A DNA stretch of 19,773 bases from DASXMX01 sp036794395. Lineage in GTDB: Bacteria > Planctomycetota > Phycisphaerae > Tepidisphaerales > Tepidisphaeraceae. The notes beneath the pieces are model-generated. The model saw only the letters and a list, made by a program, of their open reading frames with translations, was not told the origin of the DNA and made no database searches. Within the stretch, counting starts at the first letter, position 1. The number at the start of each line of letters is the position of its first letter. A program made the position numbers and the translations under genes. Below, one piece after another: positions 8,344 to 15,005 of the stretch. Location: NCBI GenBank assembly GCA_036794395.1, contig DAIRGS010000119.1, positions 1 to 19,773 on the forward strand, in the 5' to 3' direction.

Positions 8344-8922
8344 TTACGCGACTTGCTCAGTCGTTCGGAGGAGTTCCTGACAGATCTCAAAGACATCGAT
8401 CGGATCATAGCCATCGGCCTGCCCGAGCTTGGGGCGCCACCATCGTCCGTGCGCCAGCCAGTTCCGCAAGTTTAGTGCTCCCTTGAATGCGCTGACCGCG
8501 GTCTTCACACCGATCTTAGAGCCGCAGTCACGCCAGCAATCCAGAATATCCTCTTCGAGCCGGATTTTGTTGATCCCCCGCCTCTTAAAAATGTCGTGAA
8601 AGCGTCGCGAAACGTTGTCCTTGAGTTTTTCACGCACGCGGACCACGAAATCCACTCGAAGCGTGGCTTCGGCGGAAGACAGAAGACTGAGCATCGTGAC
8701 CCATTCGAGTTCGGAGAGGTGCATCGTGAACTCGGCGTCCAGTTCCTCGCGAGTCTTAAACTGGTATCGAGGTGCATCCAGATGACCGCCCCAGGCGATT
8801 GCCCCAAAGACGCGGCTTTTCTCTTCACCAATGAGAGCGCGCTGAAACTCGAACCAGTCCCAGACTCTTTCCAGGCTTTGCTCATCTTCAGAAAGTATGT
8901 TCAGAAGCGACCGGCGGCTCAT
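8344..8922 (-). CDS. HEPN-like protein with Rx4H motif (predicted RNase toxin)
   Basis: Encodes 192 residues, mostly predicted helices, with no signal peptide. The key feature is LRNWLAHGRWW, with Arg153, Asn154 and His158: the R-x4-H signature of HEPN ribonucleases, with Asn in the often-polar second position and Gly after His as in many HEPN families. A preceding helix (SAEATLRVDFVVRVREKLKDN, residues about 83-103, read as a continuous helix) and LEEDILDCW (122-130) complete the helical bundle. HEPN proteins with this motif are commonly toxins or effectors in toxin-antitoxin, abortive-infection and CRISPR systems, cutting RNA as dimers. The start overlaps the stop of the upstream gene by four bases (ATGA), so the two are probably translationally coupled. 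The HEPN call rests on this motif and the helical context, not on a search; RNase activity is inferred. Confidence 0.7.
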   Translation of the reverse strand: MSRRSLLNILSEDEQSLERVWDWFEFQRALIGEEKSRVFGAIAWGGHLDAPRYQFKTREELDAEFTMHLSELEWVTMLSLLSSAEATLRVDFVVRVREKLKDNVSRRFHDIFKRRGINKIRLEEDILDCWRDCGSKIGVKTAVSAFKGALNLRNWLAHGRWWRPKLGQADGYDPIDVFEICQELLRTTEQVA

Positions 8923-9371
8923 GGGCGCATAATGCCGCGGAGCATCTCCCCCAATGACTCGGCATTAAGATCAATGAGCCTCAACTTGGGGGTGCGTGAT
9001 ACGACCAGGCTCCATTGATTATCACCCTGCCATACAAGCGTGGCGTCGCCCCGCTCACCGCGCACGTCAATTCTGCCCTGGGCGCCGACAATGTTCGCAC
9101 CCTTGGGTGAAAAGATCACCTGTTCATCCCCCACTTTAAGGGTCAGTTCGGCGATGGCGTACCGTCCAAGGCCGGGTTCGGTGACTTCCTTGTCGGAGCG
9201 CTCGAATTGAAGCTCGGACCTTACACCACTGAGGTAGTCCTGCTCAATTGATTGATAAAGCGCTTCCACCGACCCAATCCATGTATCGCGCCTTGCTTCC
9301 AAGTCGAGGGCAGCGGGTTGGGCATGCTCGCGTTTGGCGCGAAAAAACTCACGTAACTGTTCCTGCGTCAT
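8919..9371 (-). CDS. Unknown 150-residue protein, first gene of the HEPN cassette (candidate antitoxin/partner)
   Basis: I do not recognise the family with certainty. Residues 1-48 are predicted helical and charged (MTQEQLREFFRAKREHAQ...ARRDTWIGSVEALYQSIEQ). Residues about 52-150 look beta-rich (AIAELTLKVGDEQVIFSPKG, IDVRGERGDATLVWQGDN, WSLVVSR) and end in a short helix (LGEMLRGIMRP). There is no DNA-binding helix-turn-helix that I can see and no signal peptide. ATG 9371 has a good GAGGTGA a few bases upstream. The downstream HEPN-like gene begins inside its stop codon (ATGA overlap, 8919-8922). This tight coupling with a predicted RNase suggests an antitoxin or obligatory partner, but that is context only. 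Confidence 0.75.
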   Translation of the reverse strand: MTQEQLREFFRAKREHAQPAALDLEARRDTWIGSVEALYQSIEQDYLSGVRSELQFERSDKEVTEPGLGRYAIAELTLKVGDEQVIFSPKGANIVGAQGRIDVRGERGDATLVWQGDNQWSLVVSRTPKLRLIDLNAESLGEMLRGIMRP

Positions 9372-9400
9372 GAATCACCTCAAACCGAATTGGCATCGCA

Positions 9401-9436
9401 CGTCCGCCCGTACGGACGCACTGCTGCATCATTCTA
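9401..9436 (-). promoter_or_regulatory. Possible promoter and operator of the HEPN cassette
   Basis: Read on the minus strand, TAGAAT (9436-9431) matches the sigma-70 -10 consensus at five of six positions; no good -35 is visible 16-19 bases upstream. Between it and the start codon at 9371 sits a perfect inverted repeat, CGTCCG-CCCGTA-CGGACG (9401-9418), containing the palindrome CCGTACGG. It would lie in the 5' leader just downstream of transcription start. Its position fits an autoregulatory operator or a leader hairpin, as in many toxin-antitoxin operons. Functional assignment is inferred. Confidence 0.35.
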
Positions 9437-9454
9437 CACCTTGAATGGATTCCG

Positions 9455-9490
9455 CCCCACACATTCTCGGATCGGTTCGAAAGAATGGGG
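9455..9490. terminator. Stem-loop just downstream of the surface-protein stop, next to a GGGGTCA motif
   Basis: CATTCT (9462-9467) pairs with AGAATG (9482-9487). Outside it CCC and GGG can pair across a four-base bulge. The stop codon of the surface protein lies at 9498-9500, so on the minus strand the stem starts about eight bases after it. It is followed by no U-run, so it may be a factor-dependent terminator, an RNA-stability element or the remnant of a dispersed palindrome. The adjacent TGGGGTCAGATTTC (9486-9499) overlaps the stop. Confidence 0.4.
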
Positions 9491-9497
9491 TCAGATT

Positions 9498-12176
9498 TCA
9501 AGCAGCACCGATAAGAACGGAGCCGGTGGCGAGCTTCTGAAGCCATACCACCAGGTAATTATGTTCGGTCTGGAGCGTCACCGGATCAGGCAGAGCGGTG
9601 TTGTTGGTCTGGGTGGTGGCATCTGGAAGCCAGTAGTCATTGCGGCCATGGGGAATGGCAAAGCCGACCACATTGTTGCCGATGGTGTTGTTGGCAAATG
9701 CCAGATCGGCGTGCGAATTCCAGATGTAGATCCCTACATTAAGGAACTTAATGGGCGTGCCATCGGGCAGCAGACCGGATGAAACAACAATGTTATCGTG
9801 AATCGAATTGTCATGTCCCGCGGCAATCGCCAGCCCATAATTGCTGGTGCTGATCACGATATTGTTAAACGCCTGCACAAAGGCCGGCTCGGTGGTCGGC
9901 AGCGCCCCGTCCCCATCGGCAAGCATGATCCCCCCGCCAGAGAAGTTGTTGTTGTGTGCCGGGTCAACCGGATACGCCCCTTGAATATAATTGTCGTGAA
10001 TCAGGATCGGCGTAGTGGCCGTGCCGCTGCTCAGGTGGATGCTGATATTGTCTTCCACACGGCTCTGGTCGGGGAGATTGATCACCTGGTTCCAACCGAT
10101 ATCCGCACCGGGCAGGCCGATCGAATCGTTAATCTGAACGAACTGCACCAGGTCATTGTCGTTCGCCCCGGTCATGAACCCGCCCGCCCCATCGCTGTAC
10201 CGGCCATCAATATTCAACGCCGAATTTCTCAACACTTTCACCGGCGTAATCGACGTCGGCCTTCCGCCATAACCATTCAGCTCGATTCCGGAAGTGCCGG
10301 TGAGCGTATTGTTTTCGATGTCGGCACTGGCGTACGAAATAAGGCTGATGAACCGACCCGGCGCTCTTCGCAATCGGTTCGGATTGAGCGCCGTCCCGGT
10401 CGTGTTGGTCACCGTGAGATTAACGCCCGGCACACCGCTCATGATCAAGTCGCCCATGCCGCGGATTTTTGAATTGGTAATCACAACCGGATCGGTCGTC
10501 TGAATCACAACTGCTGGAACGCTCGCGTTGAGGCTCTGCCAATTGCCGCTGTAAGTGCCACCCTGGGTAATCACAATCGCCGGCGACCACACCATCCCCG
10601 TAAAGTCCAGATTGATCAGAGAAGGCGCGGGCGCATTGGCGGCGTTCATGCTGGCAATTACTTCATCCGTCGCGTCCACCTTGCCATCGCGGTTGTAATC
10701 GTGGGCGTTGGCCGGGGTGGCGGGATTCAGGAACGTGTGCAGATCGTTCGCGGCATATTGAATGTCTTTTGTCGTCACGACGAACTGCGTGTTGGCCGCG
10801 TTTGCCGCGCCTGTGCTGAACCCGATCAGGTTCCCGTAATAGAACACATCGGGCGATGTCAGGCCGGTATTCGCGTTCGAGAGGGTCGTTACGCGAAGCC
10901 ATTCGTTGGTAATTGTTCCGCTGGCCCAGGTGAACTCAAACCGAGTTGACCCACTCGCTCCAGATCCCCCGCGAACCAACATTCCGGTTGGAGCCGGGGT
11001 CGCGGTCCATTGCGCCGTGTCCGTTGTGTTGCCCACTGCAAAAGCGAAATCCGCGAGCGTGGGAGATCCGCTCAGCCCCGCAATATCAATCATCAATCCA
11101 TCGATGCCGCGCGTGTAATTGGTAATGTTCGGAAACTGGGCAAACCCACCCGGAAGAAGCGGATGCTTGTCGGCGGCGATTGCCAAATCATCAGCGGCAT
11201 TGGCGGCCTGATCGTTTCCGTCCCAGATACTGCCATTATAAAAAATGAGTCGACTCACAACCGAAACAGTGGGCGCCGGCGTGGTCGATGGCGCGGTGAA
11301 TTGCGCGATCGCCGCGTACGAGGCAGCGCTATTTGTGGCGATCACCTCATCCGTTGCGTCGACTTTGCCGTCGCGGTTGTAGTCGTGGGAATTTGTGATG
11401 TCCGCGGGGTTCAGAAACGTGTGAAGATCGTTGGCCGCCGCGGCAACGTCCGCGGCACTGACGACGAATAACCCATCGATCGGTGTCGGGTTGGCCGCGC
11501 CGGTAAGATTTCCGAAGTAAAAGATGTCGGGGGCAGCAAGGCCCGTGTTGACGTCGGACTTTACGGTCACTCGCAGCCATTGGTTGACGATTGCCCGATT
11601 CGCCCAGGTGAATTCGATGCGAGTTGTTCCCACCGCCGGGGTATCGGTTCGAACCACGTTCGATGCCGGCGCCGGGGCGACCGACCATTGTGTGCCGGAA
11701 GTGCTGTTCCCAACTGAAAAGTCGAAATCGGAAGTTGTAAGGCTTCCAGCGACGCCGACGAGATCGATCATCAGGCCATTGATGCCCCTCGAGTAGCTGG
11801 TGAAGTTGGCGGGCTGGGCAACGCCATTCGGGAAAAGCGCAACCTTATCAGTGGCGATGGCGGCATCGTCGGCAGCCTGCGGGGCGGAATTGTTTCCGTC
11901 AAAAACGCTCTGGTTGTAAAAAAGCGATCTCCTCACGACCGCCGGTGCGGCCGTCAGGGCGGAAGTGGCACTCTGCGACGCATCCAAGGCGGGCAGCGGC
12001 GCCGGGCGGTCATTGTGATGTCGGCGAGCCTGCTGACTACTTGTTAACACGGCGTGATGCGAGGATGAAACAGGAACTGCGTCGGCCTGCAGAGCAGCGC
12101 GGAGGGCCGTTGCCGAGAGCAGCAATCGCTGCTCAAGCGATTCAAAATCGCATTGGCGGTTTTTGGGACGGCCCAT
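9498..12176 (-). CDS. Planctomycete surface protein: LEPR-XLL-like N-terminus, two tandem dockerin-bearing modules, C-terminal beta-helix
   Basis: Encodes about 892 residues from ATG 12176; a TTG at 12233 would add 19 residues, and neither has a clear Shine-Dalgarno. The N-terminus FESLEQRLLLSA (residues 11-22) is a variant of the LEPR-XLL sorting motif of planctomycete exported proteins. Residues 82-284 and 309-513 are two homologous modules (each opens with xLxFYNxSxxDGN and contains YxRGIxGLMIDxxG and EFTWA). Each closes with DYNRDGKVDATDEVIA, a dockerin-type calcium loop (DxNxDGxVDxxD), identical in both copies. From about residue 520 the sequence becomes a right-handed parallel beta-helix with many Asn-rich turns (HDNYIQG, ENNTLTG, FANNTIGNN). 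No catalytic residues are obvious. It is probably an extracellular matrix, adhesion or polysaccharide-binding protein. Confidence 0.88.
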   Translation of the reverse strand: MGRPKNRQCDFESLEQRLLLSATALRAALQADAVPVSSSHHAVLTSSQQARRHHNDRPAPLPALDASQSATSALTAAPAVVRRSLFYNQSVFDGNNSAPQAADDAAIATDKVALFPNGVAQPANFTSYSRGINGLMIDLVGVAGSLTTSDFDFSVGNSTSGTQWSVAPAPASNVVRTDTPAVGTTRIEFTWANRAIVNQWLRVTVKSDVNTGLAAPDIFYFGNLTGAANPTPIDGLFVVSAADVAAAANDLHTFLNPADITNSHDYNRDGKVDATDEVIATNSAASYAAIAQFTAPSTTPAPTVSVVSRLIFYNGSIWDGNDQAANAADDLAIAADKHPLLPGGFAQFPNITNYTRGIDGLMIDIAGLSGSPTLADFAFAVGNTTDTAQWTATPAPTGMLVRGGSGASGSTRFEFTWASGTITNEWLRVTTLSNANTGLTSPDVFYYGNLIGFSTGAANAANTQFVVTTKDIQYAANDLHTFLNPATPANAHDYNRDGKVDATDEVIASMNAANAPAPSLINLDFTGMVWSPAIVITQGGTYSGNWQSLNASVPAVVIQTTDPVVITNSKIRGMGDLIMSGVPGVNLTVTNTTGTALNPNRLRRAPGRFISLISYASADIENNTLTGTSGIELNGYGGRPTSITPVKVLRNSALNIDGRYSDGAGGFMTGANDNDLVQFVQINDSIGLPGADIGWNQVINLPDQSRVEDNISIHLSSGTATTPILIHDNYIQGAYPVDPAHNNNFSGGGIMLADGDGALPTTEPAFVQAFNNIVISTSNYGLAIAAGHDNSIHDNIVVSSGLLPDGTPIKFLNVGIYIWNSHADLAFANNTIGNNVVGFAIPHGRNDYWLPDATTQTNNTALPDPVTLQTEHNYLVVWLQKLATGSVLIGAA
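10638..11252 (-). repeat. Second copy of the tandem dockerin-bearing module
   Basis: This segment encodes residues 309-513 of the surface protein and parallels 11325-11933 (residues 82-284). The protein copies differ at many positions, but the dockerin loop and the preceding DLHTFLNPA are identical and their DNA is still clearly alike (10653-10700 against 11337-11384). It is an intragenic duplication kept under selection for the calcium loop. Confidence 0.75.
11325..11933 (-). repeat. First copy of the tandem dockerin-bearing module
   Basis: Encodes residues 82-284 of the surface protein, from RRSLFYNQSVFDGN to the end of the DYNRDGKVDATDEVIA loop. The paired copy is at 10638-11252, and a 24-residue Ala/Thr/Pro-rich linker separates them. 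Confidence 0.75.
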
Positions 12177-12335
12177 GATGTCGTTCAGTGGTGAAACAGA
12201 CTCTGCAGGCGAGACATTAAACCATCCCCTCAACGCCAGTACGAGCAGATTCTTGACCTAATCACACCAAATTCTTAACAATTTCCATAATTTGCATGTG
12301 CCCTTGAGCAGGGATAAGCGGAAGTGGTTCCCAGC
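12177..12335. other. Intergenic region with an AT-rich promoter-like stretch
   Basis: These bases separate the start of the surface protein from the end of the phosphoesterase gene, both on the minus strand. Around 12250-12298 the sequence is distinctly AT-rich compared with its surroundings, which fits a promoter for the surface-protein gene. I cannot name boxes with confidence: a TTGTTA on the minus strand lacks a good -10 at the right distance. Confidence 0.3.
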
Positions 12336-13100
12336 TTAACGGTTGGACTTTGGCTTCGCTTTGGCCGGCCTCGTGGGTTTGGGCTTTTTACCCTTGGCAA
12401 GCTTTTTCTTCGCGGCCTTCTCAATGATCTCTTTCAGCATCGTGCCCGCGGCGCCTCCCTCGGCTGGACGATGCGATTCCCACACGTTCGGGTTGTCCGC
12501 CGCCAGAATGTCCACAAAATCGCCGAAGCTTTTTACGCTCCTATCCAGCTTTGCCAAATCCACTTTCCCGGCCCAGTCATCCCGATGCTTAATCAGCAGC
12601 CACGATCGCGATTGCCCTTGTGCATCCGAGCGTCCGCTCCGCGTTCGGACGACAACCCACGAACCCTTCAGCTTCACCCCGTCCAGGTTGAATTTCAGAT
12701 CGCCCTTTTCCAGCGCTGCGTCGATATCTTCCACCTCCGGCGTCCATTGGCCGCGATCCCATAGCATGACAATTCCGGCGCCGTATCCCTCCGGAATAAC
12801 CCCCTCAAAATCCCCATACTCAAGCGGGTGGTCTTCCACACGCATCGCCAGGCGCTTGTGTGCGGGGTCGAGCGATGGCCCCTTCGGAACCGCCCACGAC
12901 AGCAAAACCCCATTGTGTTCCAATCGAAAATCGTAATGCAGGTGGCTGGCCAAGTGCTTTTGGACGCAGAAGTAATGTCGCCCCGGCTTGCCCTTGGAAA
13001 CCGACGCAGCCTTGGTTTTGCCCTTGCCGCTGGGCTCGGGCGACTTTTTAAAGTCGCGCTTGGCCTGATACTCTTTAAGCGATCGGGGCGAGCGAGCCAT
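12336..13100 (-). CDS. Stand-alone LigD-type 3'-phosphoesterase (DNA end processing)
   Basis: Encodes 254 residues from ATG 13100 (AGGA upstream); the frame is open further 5' but shows no homology. It matches the phosphoesterase module of bacterial DNA ligase D, which trims 3'-phosphate and 3'-ribonucleotide ends in non-homologous end joining. The core runs from RHYFCVQKHLASHLHYDFRLE through HPLEYGDFEGVIPEGYGAG to WLLIKHRDDW (about residues 41-190). The catalytic set of the Pseudomonas enzyme (His42, His48, Asp50, Arg52, His84) corresponds here to His49, His55, Asp57, Arg59 and His91, with identical spacing. The polymerase and ligase domains of full LigD are absent. The C-terminal 25 residues are Lys/Pro/Ala-rich and probably bind DNA. 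No Ku or ligase gene is in the window. It is divergent from the peptidase operon. Confidence 0.93.
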   Translation of the reverse strand: MARSPRSLKEYQAKRDFKKSPEPSGKGKTKAASVSKGKPGRHYFCVQKHLASHLHYDFRLEHNGVLLSWAVPKGPSLDPAHKRLAMRVEDHPLEYGDFEGVIPEGYGAGIVMLWDRGQWTPEVEDIDAALEKGDLKFNLDGVKLKGSWVVVRTRSGRSDAQGQSRSWLLIKHRDDWAGKVDLAKLDRSVKSFGDFVDILAADNPNVWESHRPAEGGAAGTMLKEIIEKAAKKKLAKGKKPKPTRPAKAKPKSNR

Positions 13101-13177
13101 CGGAAATATTCCTGCATTCGATCGTAACGGGAGCCCCTGGAAGGCGCAACGGACAAAAGGCTGATCCCGCAGCACGG

Positions 13178-13206
13178 TTGACAGCGCCCGATGCGCTCCA
13201 TTACTT
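13178..13206 (+). promoter_or_regulatory. Possible sigma-70 promoter of the peptidase-accBC operon
   Basis: A perfect TTGACA (13178-13183) is followed after 17 bases by TTACTT (13201-13206), a poor -10. It is in the 139-base divergent region, and the operon start is at 13240, giving a short leader. The -35 match is the main support. Confidence 0.35.
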
Positions 13207-13239
13207 TTCGGCCCGCGGTAGAGAACCCCACGGAAGAAT

Positions 13240-14376
13240 ATGCAAACCAAGCCAGTCGTGTCGCGGGCCAAAGCGTATCTCAAGGCACGGCAAAAAAATG
13301 TCCGTGATGCGATGAAAGAGCTCAAGCTCGATGGGCTGCTCCTGACCCATCCGCCTGATCTTGCCTACCTCAGCAACTTCAGCGGCGAAGACTCGGTCGG
13401 CCTCCTGACCGAAAAAGGCTTTATCCTTGTCACCGATTTCCGCTATCATGAACAAGCCGGTCAGGAAGCGGGCTGGCTGAAGCTAGCGATGCGCGAAGGC
13501 AAAATGGCCGATGCCCTGGCCAAGATCCTGATCAATGCCAAAGTCCATCGCGTCGGCTTTGAAGCCAACTTCACAACCTTCGGACAGGTGCATGCCGTCG
13601 ATAAAGCCGTCGCCGCGACCGAATGCGCCAAGCCGGTCGAGTTGGTTCCTCTCGAAGATGTGATGACCTCGATTCGCAAGGTGAAAGACGACAACGAGAT
13701 CGACCTCATCCGTAAATCGGTGGGTATCGCCGAGGAAGCATTCGATGCCATCCGCTCGGAGATCAAGGAAGGCCAGGCTGAAAATTATCTCGCCGGCCTG
13801 CTCGTGTTCGAGTTGCGATCGCGCGGGGCGAGCAACAGCAGTTTCCCGGTGATCGTCGCGGCCGGCTCGAACAGCTCATTGCCCCATTACCGGCCCGGCG
13901 AAAAGCTGATCGAGCGCGATCAGCCCCTTTTGATCGACTGGGGCGCACTGTACAAAGGATATTGCAGCGACCTCACCCGCACCCTCATGGTGGGCCGGGT
14001 GAACAACCGCATTAAGCAGATTTACAAAGTCGTATTGGAAGCGCAGCTGGCTGCAATCGCCTTCCTGCGGCCCGGCGTAACAACCCGGCAAGCCGATCAG
14101 GTGGCCCGCGATGTGATTGATCGCGCTGGCTTCGCGAAGGAATTCGGTCACGGGCTCGGTCACGGCATCGGGCGCGAAATTCATGAGCTTCCGTCCATGC
14201 GAAAAATTGGCGGGGAAGAAGAGCTTCGTCCAGGTATGGTTGTGACGGTGGAGCCCGGCATCTATTTGCCGGGCGAGGGAGGCGTGCGGATCGAGGATGA
14301 TGTACTGATTACGCATTCCGGGTGCGAGGTGCTTTCCAATCTCGACCGAAGCTTCGAGGGTTGCCACATTGAGTGA
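13240..14376 (+). CDS. Xaa-Pro peptidase (M24B metallopeptidase)
   Basis: Encodes 378 residues, cytosolic. It cleaves the bond before a Pro (aminopeptidase P) or acts as an Xaa-Pro dipeptidase; the sequence alone does not separate these. The creatinase-type N-domain covers residues 1-150 and the pita-bread catalytic domain 155-375. The five metal ligands are all present: Asp233 (IDWGA), Asp244 (CSDLTRT), His308 (GHGLGHGIG), Glu338 (VEPGIY) and Glu352 (RIEDD). Length is close to the short peptidases of this family (about 350-370). ATG 13240 has GGAAG upstream. Its last 8 bases overlap the start of accB, so the two are coupled. The order peptidase-accB-accC resembles the conserved peptidase-efp-accB-accC cluster of many bacteria, but efp is missing. 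Confidence 0.95.
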   Translation: MQTKPVVSRAKAYLKARQKNVRDAMKELKLDGLLLTHPPDLAYLSNFSGEDSVGLLTEKGFILVTDFRYHEQAGQEAGWLKLAMREGKMADALAKILINAKVHRVGFEANFTTFGQVHAVDKAVAATECAKPVELVPLEDVMTSIRKVKDDNEIDLIRKSVGIAEEAFDAIRSEIKEGQAENYLAGLLVFELRSRGASNSSFPVIVAAGSNSSLPHYRPGEKLIERDQPLLIDWGALYKGYCSDLTRTLMVGRVNNRIKQIYKVVLEAQLAAIAFLRPGVTTRQADQVARDVIDRAGFAKEFGHGLGHGIGREIHELPSMRKIGGEEELRPGMVVTVEPGIYLPGEGGVRIEDDVLITHSGCEVLSNLDRSFEGCHIE

Positions 14377-14899
14377 AAAACAAAAAAACAAGAAGCGGCC
14401 CACGGCGCCGGCCCCCGCCGCCGCGACCGGTAGCCCGATGGACGTCCGGCTGCTGTCTCAAATCGTCGAGCTGATGGCCGCGGCCGACTTGAACACCGTC
14501 GATGTCCGCGACGGAGATCGCCGGGTTATCCTCAAGCGCGGCGCCGTGACCGGCCCGGTTCAGATCATGGCTGCGCCCCAGGCCGCTCCTCAACCTGCCG
14601 CACCGCGCGCCGCCGGCACATCACCCGTCGAGGCTGCACCCGTCGATTCCGACGCGGGCCTCACGCGCATCTCCAGCCCGATGGTGGGCACGTTCTACGC
14701 CGCCGCCAAACCGGGTGAAAAGCCTTTCGTCTCGGTTGGCAGCCGGGTCGGGGATGACACCGATGTCTGCATCATCGAGGCGATGAAGACCTTCAACAAC
14801 ATTAAAGCCGAATGCAATGGCACCATCGCCCGAGTCCTCGTCCAGGACGGCCAACCCGTTGAATTCGGAACAGTCCTTTTCCTTGTGAAGCCTGGATGA
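14369..14899 (+). CDS. accB: Biotin carboxyl carrier protein of acetyl-CoA carboxylase
   Basis: Encodes 176 residues. It carries the biotin that AccC carboxylates and hands CO2 to the carboxyltransferase, in fatty-acid synthesis. The N-terminal helix-forming segment (MDVRLLSQIVELMAAADLN, residues 24-42) is followed by an Ala/Pro-rich linker (about 65-95) and the biotinyl domain (98-176). Lys140 in EAMKT is the biotinylation site; the usual following Met/Leu is Thr here. The start is TTG 14369 with GAGGG eight bases upstream, inside the end of the peptidase gene (8-base overlap). An ATG at 14438 would drop the Lys-rich first 23 residues and cannot be excluded. A repeat-rich spacer of 106 bases separates it from accC. 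Confidence 0.95.
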   Translation: MSEKQKNKKRPTAPAPAAATGSPMDVRLLSQIVELMAAADLNTVDVRDGDRRVILKRGAVTGPVQIMAAPQAAPQPAAPRAAGTSPVEAAPVDSDAGLTRISSPMVGTFYAAAKPGEKPFVSVGSRVGDDTDVCIIEAMKTFNNIKAECNGTIARVLVQDGQPVEFGTVLFLVKPG

Positions 14900-14906
14900 T
14901 TCATGA

Positions 14907-14999
14907 GTAGGCGGTAGGCGGCGGGCAGTAGGCAGAGTCAAACGCCAAATGTCCTTCCCCTACCGCATTTCTGCCGACCGCCCACTGCCGACTGCCCAC
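14907..14999. repeat. Imperfect inverted repeat between accB and accC
   Basis: The left arm (14907-14935) is built of GTAGGCG/GGCAGTAGG-type words and the right arm (14971-14999) of CTGCCGACTGCCCAC-type words. Read against each other, 22 of 29 positions pair, and two more as G-U in RNA. Each arm is itself a short degenerate tandem repeat (about 7 bases). A 35-base loop separates them. In the shared transcript this would form a long hairpin just upstream of the accC start, which has no visible ribosome-binding site. Confidence 0.6.
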
Positions 15000-15005
15000 T
15001 GAACC

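Noticed and set aside
14907..14999. CRISPR-like array
   Set aside because: The repeats are short, degenerate and without regular unique spacers; they form an inverted repeat instead.
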